Part shown: positions 40,202 through 48,801 of the stretch, in pieces | Position numbering within the stretch: position 1 is the first letter of the stretch | How the letters are laid out: each line of letters opens with the position of its first letter | NCBI RefSeq assembly: GCF_000724625.1 | Contig: NZ_CP007139.1 | Span: 124,001 to 188,000 of the forward strand | DNA from: Fimbriimonas ginsengisoli Gsoil 348 | Lineage (GTDB): Bacteria; Armatimonadota; Fimbriimonadia; Fimbriimonadales; Fimbriimonadaceae | Direction of reading: 5' to 3' | Length of the DNA stretch: 64,000 bases | Notes under the pieces: generated by a model | What the model saw: the letters and a program-made list of their open reading frames with translations, nothing else | Databases searched by the model: none | What the model was told of the DNA's origin: nothing | Made by a program: the position numbers and the translations under genes

Positions 40202-42994
40202 ATGTTATTTCCCACCGGAATCAGCTCGGCGATCGGGCTTCACCCCCCTACGCCTGGCCATCGAGCCGTCCTCAAGTTCGACACGCCTTGCCGCGTGCTA
40301 ACTGAGTCGCCATTCTCGCTGACTCGAAAGGCGGAAAACATGGGGCGCGGCTCTAACGCCCATTGGAAGGGCACCCGGTACGTTCAGGGCATCGGGATTC
40401 AGCTCACGCCGCTCGCCCATCAAATCGGCAACGCTCACGAGCAGACCGACGCGACGGATCCGATGCTCAGCACGGACGACGGTGGCGATCTGCAGATGGC
40501 GGCGGGGATGGCGGGAGAATACGGCTACCGGTCTCCGGAAACGGATCAACCGGGATCGACCACCGGCGGAAGCGTCGCCGCGAACTCGATGCTGATGTAC
40601 GCCAAAGGGGTCGATGCGGCCGATAATTACGATAACGCCGCTTACCGGCTCGACGCCGATCAGACCGCATTTCCCGGGCCGACCGTGCTCACCGACACGT
40701 TGGTTATGGACCGCGTTGCGGTGGGGCAGAACCCGCACAACGAAAAGGCACTAACCTTCACCCTTGAAACCGGTGGACCGGGAGCCAAGGCGTCGGCGAA
40801 GCTCTCGGAACGGTTTTTCTCCGGGCCAGCATCGGAAACGCAAGGGTTCACCGGCTACGGCAATTATTGCCTCGATCTGATGGGCGATGGCCAGCTGCAG
40901 CTTTGGGAAAAGGGCAAGTTCGCCGGCGAGCGGATTGGGTGGCGGAGTTGTCTCATTGGCCGATGGTGCGAGCCGAATCGAGCGTTTGGGACGACGGTAA
41001 CGATCGACGTCAATATCCACCGGTATTCGCGCCCCATCAACGGCAAATCCGGCGCGATCGTGGTTACGTGCGCGGAGAGTGGCAGTGCGCCGGCCGCGAC
41101 GGGGATCTTCATGGCGGTTGGCGCAACCTCCCTTCCGCAAACGCTCACGCTGAAGTATTTCGTTCCGATGCGGCAGGCGACGCCCCCGCCGACGATGCCC
41201 CAGCCGGTCCGTTGGAGCGATCGACGGGACTTGGCGCCTCGCTCTCACGCGTCTACCCCGCGGTATCCGGCAACCGGCTACGTCGACGATGATCCGTTCG
41301 GCTTTGGGAGCATGATCGGCGTCGTTCCAGGCGTCGTGCTGGTTTACGTGAGCTGGTCGGGCGACGTTCCTTCCGGCACGTCGGTTGAGGTGGATCTCAT
41401 GGACGCCGGCGGGGATCCGGATTCCCCTTCATTCTACACGCCGGTGAGCTCGGGCACGATCGCTGGGGTTGGCGGATGGCGAGCCTACGATCCGGCTGAC
41501 CTCGCGCTCTATGGCGTGGAAAGCGGGTCACAAACCGGAGCGTTCCAGGTTAGAACGACTTTGAACGGCACGGCGAGCTCAACGCCCACGGTGTATGCGG
41601 AAGGGATCACCAAACGCGGGATCACTACCGTAACTACACCCGGCGAATGGGAAGCTCAGCTCAAGCTTTTGGAGTGGTCCGCGCCTGGCGCGGCAGCCGA
41701 TCCAACGACGGAATCAGCATCGTTCCGGATCGAGGACGAGACGGTTTCGCTGCCGCTGCTTCGCAACCGGTCGACGATCGCTTACTCGCTCGAGTACGAA
41801 TACCCCGGCGTCGACTGGACTGATCCGTCAAATGCCTGGAAGCGCTCGATCCTTTCCCGTGGGTACACCACCTCGATCGTTCAGACTCAAAAAGGAAGCG
41901 ATCATCCTACCGTCGACGCCAATGGCGATCCCTATGTAGACCCTCGGCATGACTACCCGAGTCCCGATTGGCGCGGATTCCAAATTGAAGCGGCGGGCGA
42001 ATGGCAGCGCGCTAAGTCCGTCCTCGCGCCTTACCTGCACGATTTCTCGGTTAGTTGGGAAAACAGTACTGACACGCCTACGGGCGACCCAGAGAAGGCC
42101 ACTACGGCGCTCAAGCGGATTGCGGGTTGGCTTGGTTTTACCGATCGCCAGATCGATATTCCCGACCTGCCCATCCGGCTTTGGGCGGGGAGTGAGGGGT
42201 TCATTGTCACACCGGGGCAGGACATTCTTGAGCTCGGCAATCGCATTGCTCGCGACTACCTGCTCGGATGGCTTTACTACGATTGGAATTCAGCGACACC
42301 CGACATGGGAGGCGATCCGGCCAATTGGGATGTGATGATCCGGTTCGGTCAACCTCCGTCGACCATCACAAACCTCGCCTATTTCGACAAGCGACCGATG
42401 GCGAGTGCGCTCACTGGTCTCATCTTCGGCGGCCACGCGCTGAACGATTTTGTTCCGGGCGTTGGGCCGAGCGGCGAAACGATGGTCGGCGCGCCGATCT
42501 ATAAGCTTTGGCGCGAAGAGCGCATCCCGCCGGAGTTTAACAAGCTCGTCGTTCAGGGAACAGCGCCGGGCGAAACCGGGCAGAATTCGCACGGTCAAGC
42601 GACGATCCGTCAGACCGTTTACAACTTCCGAAGCTACAATTTTCATCCGGGCGTGCCGACGGCGGATATCACGAGCCCCGACTGGCTCCCCTATCCGAAA
42701 GAAGCAAAAATCATCGATCCGACAATTTCAACGGGTCGGGCTATTGGATTCATCGCCCATCACGCGATGAACTACGCCGGCACGGGGCGCATTCGCCGCG
42801 CCTGGGTCGCCCCGATGGTTTCGGTGACGGATCCGAATGATCCGTTCCAGAAGCGCCCGCGGCGGCTTCGCTATTACGATCCGGTGATGCTTTTGGGCGA
42901 GCAATATTTCATCCGGAGCTGCACGCCGTACAGTCGAAAGGATGGCGTGATCCTCGCTCGCTACGAAGCAGAAAAGCAGGTGGTACCCATATGA
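40202..42994 (+). CDS. Tail tip/baseplate structural protein
   Basis: 930 aa. Large, Gly/Asp/Trp-rich and beta-rich, following the tape measure. Segments such as AVLKFDTPCRVLTESPFSL, DILELGNRIARDYLLGWLYYDW and RPRRLRYYDPVMLLGEQYFIRS resemble the hub/late-domain style of tail tip proteins. I recognise no enzymatic motif. Alternative: distal tail protein fusion. Confidence 0.5.
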   Translation: MLFPTGISSAIGLHPPTPGHRAVLKFDTPCRVLTESPFSLTRKAENMGRGSNAHWKGTRYVQGIGIQLTPLAHQIGNAHEQTDATDPMLSTDDGGDLQMAAGMAGEYGYRSPETDQPGSTTGGSVAANSMLMYAKGVDAADNYDNAAYRLDADQTAFPGPTVLTDTLVMDRVAVGQNPHNEKALTFTLETGGPGAKASAKLSERFFSGPASETQGFTGYGNYCLDLMGDGQLQLWEKGKFAGERIGWRSCLIGRWCEPNRAFGTTVTIDVNIHRYSRPINGKSGAIVVTCAESGSAPAATGIFMAVGATSLPQTLTLKYFVPMRQATPPPTMPQPVRWSDRRDLAPRSHASTPRYPATGYVDDDPFGFGSMIGVVPGVVLVYVSWSGDVPSGTSVEVDLMDAGGDPDSPSFYTPVSSGTIAGVGGWRAYDPADLALYGVESGSQTGAFQVRTTLNGTASSTPTVYAEGITKRGITTVTTPGEWEAQLKLLEWSAPGAAADPTTESASFRIEDETVSLPLLRNRSTIAYSLEYEYPGVDWTDPSNAWKRSILSRGYTTSIVQTQKGSDHPTVDANGDPYVDPRHDYPSPDWRGFQIEAAGEWQRAKSVLAPYLHDFSVSWENSTDTPTGDPEKATTALKRIAGWLGFTDRQIDIPDLPIRLWAGSEGFIVTPGQDILELGNRIARDYLLGWLYYDWNSATPDMGGDPANWDVMIRFGQPPSTITNLAYFDKRPMASALTGLIFGGHALNDFVPGVGPSGETMVGAPIYKLWREERIPPEFNKLVVQGTAPGETGQNSHGQATIRQTVYNFRSYNFHPGVPTADITSPDWLPYPKEAKIIDPTISTGRAIGFIAHHAMNYAGTGRIRRAWVAPMVSVTDPNDPFQKRPRRLRYYDPVMLLGEQYFIRSCTPYSRKDGVILARYEAEKQVVPI

Positions 42995-43254
42995 GCCGGG
43001 CTACGGCTTCGATGATTGAGTTGCGCCGGCGCGTGATGGAAGTTTTCACCGCCCGGCAGCTCGGGACCCTTCCGAGGTCGCCGCGGGGGCTCGTCTCCCA
43101 GCAACGGGCAATTGCGCACCACGGGGAGATTCACGGCTTGCCGGAGGTCCATGTCCCGGCGATTCAGGATCTTGATCCCGCATCGCCGACCTTTGGCGCT
43201 TTCTTTTTCTTGCTCGACGCCTCAGAGTTTGACGGCGGCGACATTCTCGGTTGA
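42991..43254 (+). CDS. Small hypothetical tail-region protein
   Basis: 87 aa, overlapping the previous stop by 4 bp. Helical start (MIELRRRVMEVFTARQLGTL), then VHVPAIQDLDPASPTFGAFFFLLDASEF. Not recognised. Likely part of the tail-tip operon. Confidence 0.55.
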   Translation: MSRATASMIELRRRVMEVFTARQLGTLPRSPRGLVSQQRAIAHHGEIHGLPEVHVPAIQDLDPASPTFGAFFFLLDASEFDGGDILG

Positions 43255-43255
43255 T

Positions 43256-43444
43256 ATGACCGCTCGAAGCATCAAGATCGACGCCGGCGGCGAGGGAGCT
43301 GAGCTCACGATCGTCGTTACCGGCTCAGAATGTCGTTGCGAAGATCTGCAGATGTTCATCGCCGCTAAGGTTCGCGAGTTTCTCGCTAGACCAAAGACCA
43401 CCGGGTCAGCGCCGCGCCCGTGCGGCTGCAAGGAAAATCAGTAA
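43256..43444 (+). CDS. Small CxC-motif protein
   Basis: 62 aa from the ATG at 43256. A beta-strand pair (KIDAGGEGAELTIVVTGSE) is followed by CRCEDLQMFIAAKVREFLA and a terminal CGCKENQ. The two CxC pairs could bind a metal or form disulfides. It ends directly at the GTG of the next gene. Function unknown. Confidence 0.55.
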   Translation: MTARSIKIDAGGEGAELTIVVTGSECRCEDLQMFIAAKVREFLARPKTTGSAPRPCGCKENQ

Positions 43445-46400
43445 GTGCCGATTAACGGGACCTTGCTTCCGGCGACGATCAACGCGCTCGAATTTGCTTG
43501 CCATTCGAGCGGGACGCCAAGCGGTTCCGGTCCAGGTCAGCCGACCTACAGCCATCAGGCAACTCACGACACGTTTTTTGCCCCTAACGCAATCGATTTA
43601 AGCCTCGGACTCTATTTGCATGCTGAGAGCAGCTACGACGGTTCTGCGGGCACGTGGCAAGCCGTTTACGATGGACCTGGCGCGCCGTTCGGTGGATATG
43701 TCCTCAGCGGTTCGGGATTCCAGTCGTCGGTAAAGATTGCGGCCCGGCCGAAGTCGGTGAAGCTATATGGCACGTCCGGAGGGCTCACTTATATCTCGTG
43801 GTCGGAAATCGAGATTTGGCTTAACGACGCGCTGAACATTACATTGCCTAGCTCGGGGATCGCCTCCCTGGGGAACGGTTGCGGGCCGAACTACACGCTG
43901 ATGATCGGAATCCCGAGTTATCTAACTGGCAGTGCTGGCGCCGGCCGGATTGGCGTCGTTTATCCCGCCTATGACAACTGCGACCCTGGCCATGGCCTTC
44001 CGATCTCTTGGTCGACGTCCATCGGATCGACTGCGGCCGGGGGATGGCGGTTTCAGGAGATCGACGGCGGCGCTTGGACCGATCTGCCGGTCGCGCTGTA
44101 TCATGCGACCCCTCCCGCGGGCGGCGACTGCCCATTCGGCCTAGGGTTGGGGACGGTGTCCGGAGGGAGCACGTCAGCCGGCTCGATCGACACGAGCTCG
44201 AGCGTTTCCTCTGACCGTGAGTATGTGACGAGAGAGCTCTTGACCGGCGTCTCAACGGCAACGTGCTACGACAATGACGAAGCAGGAACGGTTCTCGGGA
44301 CCGTGACGACTCACCCGCGCGTTACGTTTCGAGACCCTTGTACAGGCGAAATTGTCGACGCTTACCGGGATGTCTATTCAACGGAAAGCTGGTCGGAGCA
44401 TGCGGGCGGTTCGGTGTGGCTGTATCCCAACCTCGCTACGGCTATCCGCCGGTTCTCCCCCGGCTACCGATGCGCTTGGTACCGGGGGACGCTCCCCGAA
44501 ACGACGGCATCGGCGTCGCGGAGCTGCACGAGCGGCGGCGTCACGGTAACGACCAATTCGAGCACCGTCGTCCATCCGGCCGTGTCCTACATCGCTTCGG
44601 TGGTTGGAAGCGGCGCCCATCCGATCGAAGACGTTTTCACCTACACGGCTTATTCGCCGACGACGGAATCTCGAAGCAAGCATCACAGCAAGACGTTCGA
44701 TTTCGCCGGTCCGGAGGACGTGACCTGCGATCCTCAAGCCGACATCGATTGTCCTACCGGAAACAAAGGGTTTTCGTGCGGCGCCACTGCACCCGATCAC
44801 CCCGAAATTAACGACAGCGAAACCGTGTCCGGCAGGTTCCCGGCAACGGTCGGCCCGATCCCAGGCAATTACCAGTGGCACTACGTCGACGTCGCGCGGT
44901 ATCTCGCGACCTGGCCCAATCGACTATGGCAGTTCGCAAATTGGCGCGAAGATTGGAAGGTCGACGGCTCGCCGGTCGCCTGGCCGCTCTATTGGGGGCT
45001 GAACGGCGAGCAGTGGCTCTACAATCCCGCGTTTCCCGTTTCCGAGCAGCGGCGCACTCGAAACAGCCAGCTAACGAGTTGCTTGGAGCAATCGGGCTAT
45101 ACGCCCTTTCTTGACGCCTTCTTTGGCGGTTTACGGTGGATCGGTGTTTCGCGGTGGCAGACGATGGGGATCGACCCTCCCGACCATCTCGATTTGACGG
45201 CCGCTGGCGCCGATGCTTGGACGATCGAGCACGCGACGCCGACGTACACGAGCACGGGGATCACCCTTGATTCTCCGGACGCGACGACGTTAATCCTCAC
45301 GCTCGACACTACGCGTTGGGACGTGCCACCGCACCTTTATCCAGCCATCTGCGATCGCATTCGTCTAAGTTGGTCTCTTGGTAACGTCGCCCAAGTCCGG
45401 GTCTATTGCGTCGCCGAGGATGGCTCGCTTGCTTTGCTCGAGCAGACCCACGGCGACGGGTTCACCACGTCCGGAGTCACCTACCGGATCCCGGCGATAC
45501 CGCAAAGCAAATCGGCGGGAAGCTGGGCGATCGATAACGGGGATGGCGTCGTCACCGACACCGGGACCGATGTTGGCGGGTCGGGAATTTCGCCTGCCAC
45601 TATGGCCGATCCAATACGAGCGTTCCGCTTCGGGCTGCTTGGCGGCCGTACCGTCAAAGCGCTTCGGTTTGAAGTGGACCTAGTAAGTATGTCGACGGGC
45701 GCCGTCGTGAATTACCCTAGGTGGATTTACGCCGGCGCCCATCCGACACCGATAAACGAAAGCCGTCAAATTGTCGATCTCATCTGGCCGAACGGCCCTG
45801 GCGTCCGCCTGGGGAATCATGAGTGGTGGGACGGCTCGACGCTGCTTAGCGTCCCAAATTGCTTAGGGCTCGGATACACAACCACCGTCATCGATGCGCT
45901 TTGCGCGAAGCGGGAAATCTTCTTTGGCGTCGATCGGATGGCTACCTATCCGGGCGGGGTCGATCTCACTACGGAGCTCGTGCAGCGATACGATGCTTTC
46001 GAAGGGGAGAGCGTTGGGCAGGTCGATCAAAATTCGCTTGCCTTCTTGCTCCCCAAGGGGACGGGCGAGACGATGCGTTGGGCGATCGTCAACACCATGT
46101 CGGAGTTGCCGCCCTTCGCGTGTTGGCCTCGAAAGCGGCGGGACCCCCTGACCTGGGCGGAAACCGGCTCCTATTGCCTCGAGGTTTGGGACATGGCGCA
46201 AGAGGACCGGTTCATCGTCTCCGAGGCGCAAACCGAGCTTTACAGCGATACCGGCGTGCGATTTACGTCGCCGTGGCCAGCGCCGGCCGGTTGGGCGATC
46301 ACCCGGTTCGCTCCCAAGCTCGACAATACCGAGACGGGTTGGCAAGTGCGCCGCGGCGGAACCGTCCTAGCGCACGTGCGTCCTTGGCACGGCTGGTTTT

Positions 46401-47044
46401 GTTTGAAGGGGGTTCCGGGCGATCGGGCGCCCTGGCACTACCAGCATAACGACGGTTCGGTCTATCAATGCTCTGTCGATCGGGACGGCAACCTTTGGGC
46501 GCGATACGCTCGCCACTGGTGGCCCAACGGCGGCTGGATTAACGAACAGAACGTGACCACCACGGGCGACGTCGACGACGGCTGCATTTGGGCGAGTCGC
46601 CTCATTAGCCGCGCCGAGGTGGCGTTCTCTCGCGAGATCACCCCGACTCGATACGACCTTTACACCTCCTATTCGAAGGATCGGGCCAAATCATGGACCG
46701 AACCGGTGCTGCTTATGAGTAATGCTCGCTACCCCCGCGGCTTTCCGTCCCAGGATGGGGGAGAGATCCTCGCCTGGATCGTCTTCGATTCGGGCGCAAG
46801 CGGTCCGGCGACCGTTTACGGCCGCTATCGAGGGCGGGGAGGGAGTTGGAGTGCCCCCGCGCCCTTTAAGGACGCCAGCGGGGCGGATATCCGTGTTTCC
46901 GATGCCACCGGATGGGGGAACCCGGCCGGATCATACACCGCTCATCGCGCGCTCTCTCTCCACCTCGTGATCGAGGGAGAAGTGAGCGCATCTTGGTGGG
47001 AATGCACCAAGCCGTCAACCCTGAAATTCAGGCGAATTCTCTAA
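43445..47044 (+). CDS. Large tail protein with Asp-box (sialidase-like) C-terminus
   Basis: 1199 aa, GTG start directly after the preceding stop. Beta-rich and unusually Cys-rich for a tail protein (for example DVTCDPQADIDCPTGNKGFSC). The C-terminal about 250 residues have Asp-box style blades: SKDRAKSWTEPVLL, RDGNLWARYARHWW, YGRYRGRGGSWSAP. Such propellers bind or cleave glycans, so a receptor-binding or host-surface-degrading role is likely. No catalytic triad identified. Confidence 0.55.
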   Translation: MPINGTLLPATINALEFACHSSGTPSGSGPGQPTYSHQATHDTFFAPNAIDLSLGLYLHAESSYDGSAGTWQAVYDGPGAPFGGYVLSGSGFQSSVKIAARPKSVKLYGTSGGLTYISWSEIEIWLNDALNITLPSSGIASLGNGCGPNYTLMIGIPSYLTGSAGAGRIGVVYPAYDNCDPGHGLPISWSTSIGSTAAGGWRFQEIDGGAWTDLPVALYHATPPAGGDCPFGLGLGTVSGGSTSAGSIDTSSSVSSDREYVTRELLTGVSTATCYDNDEAGTVLGTVTTHPRVTFRDPCTGEIVDAYRDVYSTESWSEHAGGSVWLYPNLATAIRRFSPGYRCAWYRGTLPETTASASRSCTSGGVTVTTNSSTVVHPAVSYIASVVGSGAHPIEDVFTYTAYSPTTESRSKHHSKTFDFAGPEDVTCDPQADIDCPTGNKGFSCGATAPDHPEINDSETVSGRFPATVGPIPGNYQWHYVDVARYLATWPNRLWQFANWREDWKVDGSPVAWPLYWGLNGEQWLYNPAFPVSEQRRTRNSQLTSCLEQSGYTPFLDAFFGGLRWIGVSRWQTMGIDPPDHLDLTAAGADAWTIEHATPTYTSTGITLDSPDATTLILTLDTTRWDVPPHLYPAICDRIRLSWSLGNVAQVRVYCVAEDGSLALLEQTHGDGFTTSGVTYRIPAIPQSKSAGSWAIDNGDGVVTDTGTDVGGSGISPATMADPIRAFRFGLLGGRTVKALRFEVDLVSMSTGAVVNYPRWIYAGAHPTPINESRQIVDLIWPNGPGVRLGNHEWWDGSTLLSVPNCLGLGYTTTVIDALCAKREIFFGVDRMATYPGGVDLTTELVQRYDAFEGESVGQVDQNSLAFLLPKGTGETMRWAIVNTMSELPPFACWPRKRRDPLTWAETGSYCLEVWDMAQEDRFIVSEAQTELYSDTGVRFTSPWPAPAGWAITRFAPKLDNTETGWQVRRGGTVLAHVRPWHGWFCLKGVPGDRAPWHYQHNDGSVYQCSVDRDGNLWARYARHWWPNGGWINEQNVTTTGDVDDGCIWASRLISRAEVAFSREITPTRYDLYTSYSKDRAKSWTEPVLLMSNARYPRGFPSQDGGEILAWIVFDSGASGPATVYGRYRGRGGSWSAPAPFKDASGADIRVSDATGWGNPAGSYTAHRALSLHLVIEGEVSASWWECTKPSTLKFRRIL

Positions 47045-47048
47045 CGCT

Positions 47049-48005
47049 ATGCCTGCCACCACCTATCTACTTCGGGCCGATCAGGTCCCGAGCCCCCTCG
47101 CCATGCCCGCCGGTTTCGATCGGACTGCCGCCACGACGCTCAGCTTCCCCCCTGGCACCGCTTACGCTCAAATGCCGTGGGCGATCAACGGCCGGTTAAG
47201 CGCGGAGCATATGAACCGCCTGCTCGTCGATCTCGCGAACTACGGGATGTACGGCGGCAACGGATTCGGAATATTCGACGGATTCAATGTCGCTGCGGGG
47301 GCCGGGCTCGATGTCACGGTCAGCGCCGGCCACGGCATGGGGCCTGGCCCGATCTATCTGCCCGACACCGCGCACGGCAGCTTGCCCAACAATACGACGG
47401 TCTACCTGTGGCTCGTTCTCGCGCCGGGCGCCTTCCCAGATAGCGCGATCGTCAGCCATGGGACCAACCCAGCCGCTCCACCAGCCGGAACCATTTTCCA
47501 CCTGGCCACCCTCACGACGGCCGGCGGAATTGTGACCGCGATCGACGGCTCCGGAGTGCCCTATTTGCGAGGCGGGTTCGTAGTGCGGACGACGTTCGAT
47601 CGCGGTGCTCCGCTCGACACGCCCCCGGTTCCAATTCGAACGATCACCCAGGCTGGCATGTACGACTGGCATGCCGGAGCGCATCGCCCCCTCGGCAATC
47701 CGGTATTCCAGGGTTCGTTTGGCGCGCACGTGCAGCTCGTTGCCGCCGACGCCCCCACTCAAGTCCTTACCCCCACTGGTGCCGGGCTGCACGTCAGCTT
47801 GCCCGTTTCGCCCATCTACGGAACGCCCCCGCTCGTGATCGTCAACGGCGCGCCAACGGGAGGGAATAGTTTTGATCTCAAGGTGGGATCGACCGTTGTT
47901 GCGACCCTTGCGCCCGGCATGTCGGCCGGGCCGATCGTCACTGTGCCCGACACTACGGGCCACGCCGCCTATTCGAGTTCGACTATCACCCCGAACTCCT
48001 TCTAG
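47049..48005 (+). CDS. Tail fibre/appendage protein
   Basis: 318 aa, Gly/Ala/Pro/Thr-rich. An N-terminal attachment-like segment (MPWAINGRLSAEHMNRLLVDLANYG) is followed by a strand-rich shaft (VTVSAGHGMGPGPIYLPDTAHG) and a terminal domain. Composition and position after the large tail protein suggest a fibre. Assignment by style only. Confidence 0.45.
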   Translation: MPATTYLLRADQVPSPLAMPAGFDRTAATTLSFPPGTAYAQMPWAINGRLSAEHMNRLLVDLANYGMYGGNGFGIFDGFNVAAGAGLDVTVSAGHGMGPGPIYLPDTAHGSLPNNTTVYLWLVLAPGAFPDSAIVSHGTNPAAPPAGTIFHLATLTTAGGIVTAIDGSGVPYLRGGFVVRTTFDRGAPLDTPPVPIRTITQAGMYDWHAGAHRPLGNPVFQGSFGAHVQLVAADAPTQVLTPTGAGLHVSLPVSPIYGTPPLVIVNGAPTGGNSFDLKVGSTVVATLAPGMSAGPIVTVPDTTGHAAYSSSTITPNSF

Positions 48006-48024
48006 CGACCCCTCGGAGAATCCC

Positions 48025-48789
48025 ATGAACAAACCTTTCGCTCTGGTTTTGGGCGGGCTGCTCGCGCTTTCCAGCGCCTTCGGCTCGTCTTTCGCTCACC
48101 CTCACGTGACCCTTACCCACGCGCGTACGCGTCACCCGGCCCGCCTTTCGACACCAGTGCCGGAAACGACCGAGAACTCAACCACCTCGCTAAGCGCTTG
48201 GAAGAGGCTTTTTAGCGGCGGAGTCACCACGGCACGGACGGGAGTCGCTATCCGAAATAAATCGGCCGGCAACATCTACCTGCGAGTCGCGATCGTTCCT
48301 AGAGGGGGCGCAGCTCCGTCCGCGGTCTCGCCCGACGACGATACGCAATACGTGGTTTATGCCGGCGACACCCTTCCGCTTGGAGCGGTCGGCGACGGGA
48401 AGGCCGACATTTATCTTCGTGCTTCCGACGATACGGCCGTCGCGTATCGCGCCTGGGAGTTCGTTGGGTTGTCGGACTCCGCGCACAACGGAGGATCGAC
48501 CACGGTCACGATTCGAAACACCACCTCGGCGCCCGTCTCGACGTCCGACGCTCCGCTCTCCACCCTGTTTGTTTACAACACCGATCACACCATCGCGTAC
48601 ATGGCAGAAGCCGATCCCGCGCTCGTCGCGGCGGCTGAGATTGCCTCGCCCGGCAGCTCGGTAAATGCCGCGATTTGGCGCGTGACCAAGTTCGTCTACT
48701 CGAGCGGAGACCTGCTCCGCACCCAAAAAGCCGGAACGGGAACGTTCACGTTCGTTCAGGCGAATTACGCTTCCCTCACCTACTACTAA
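48025..48789 (+). CDS. Phage-encoded secreted protein (signal peptide)
   Basis: 254 aa from the ATG at 48025, with GGAGA 9 bp upstream. It opens with a clear signal peptide (MNKPFALVLGGLLALSSAFGSSFA, cleavage about residue 24). Then comes a His/Thr/Arg-rich linker and beta-rich repeats (VAIRNKSAGNIYLRVAIVPRGG, TTVTIRNTTSAPVSTSDAPL). Likely exported to periplasm or cell surface. It is the last gene before a strong terminator. Virion part or host-surface modifier are both possible. Confidence 0.65.
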   Translation: MNKPFALVLGGLLALSSAFGSSFAHPHVTLTHARTRHPARLSTPVPETTENSTTSLSAWKRLFSGGVTTARTGVAIRNKSAGNIYLRVAIVPRGGAAPSAVSPDDDTQYVVYAGDTLPLGAVGDGKADIYLRASDDTAVAYRAWEFVGLSDSAHNGGSTTVTIRNTTSAPVSTSDAPLSTLFVYNTDHTIAYMAEADPALVAAAEIASPGSSVNAAIWRVTKFVYSSGDLLRTQKAGTGTFTFVQANYASLTYY

Positions 48790-48801
48790 GGACCGCCAAC
48801 T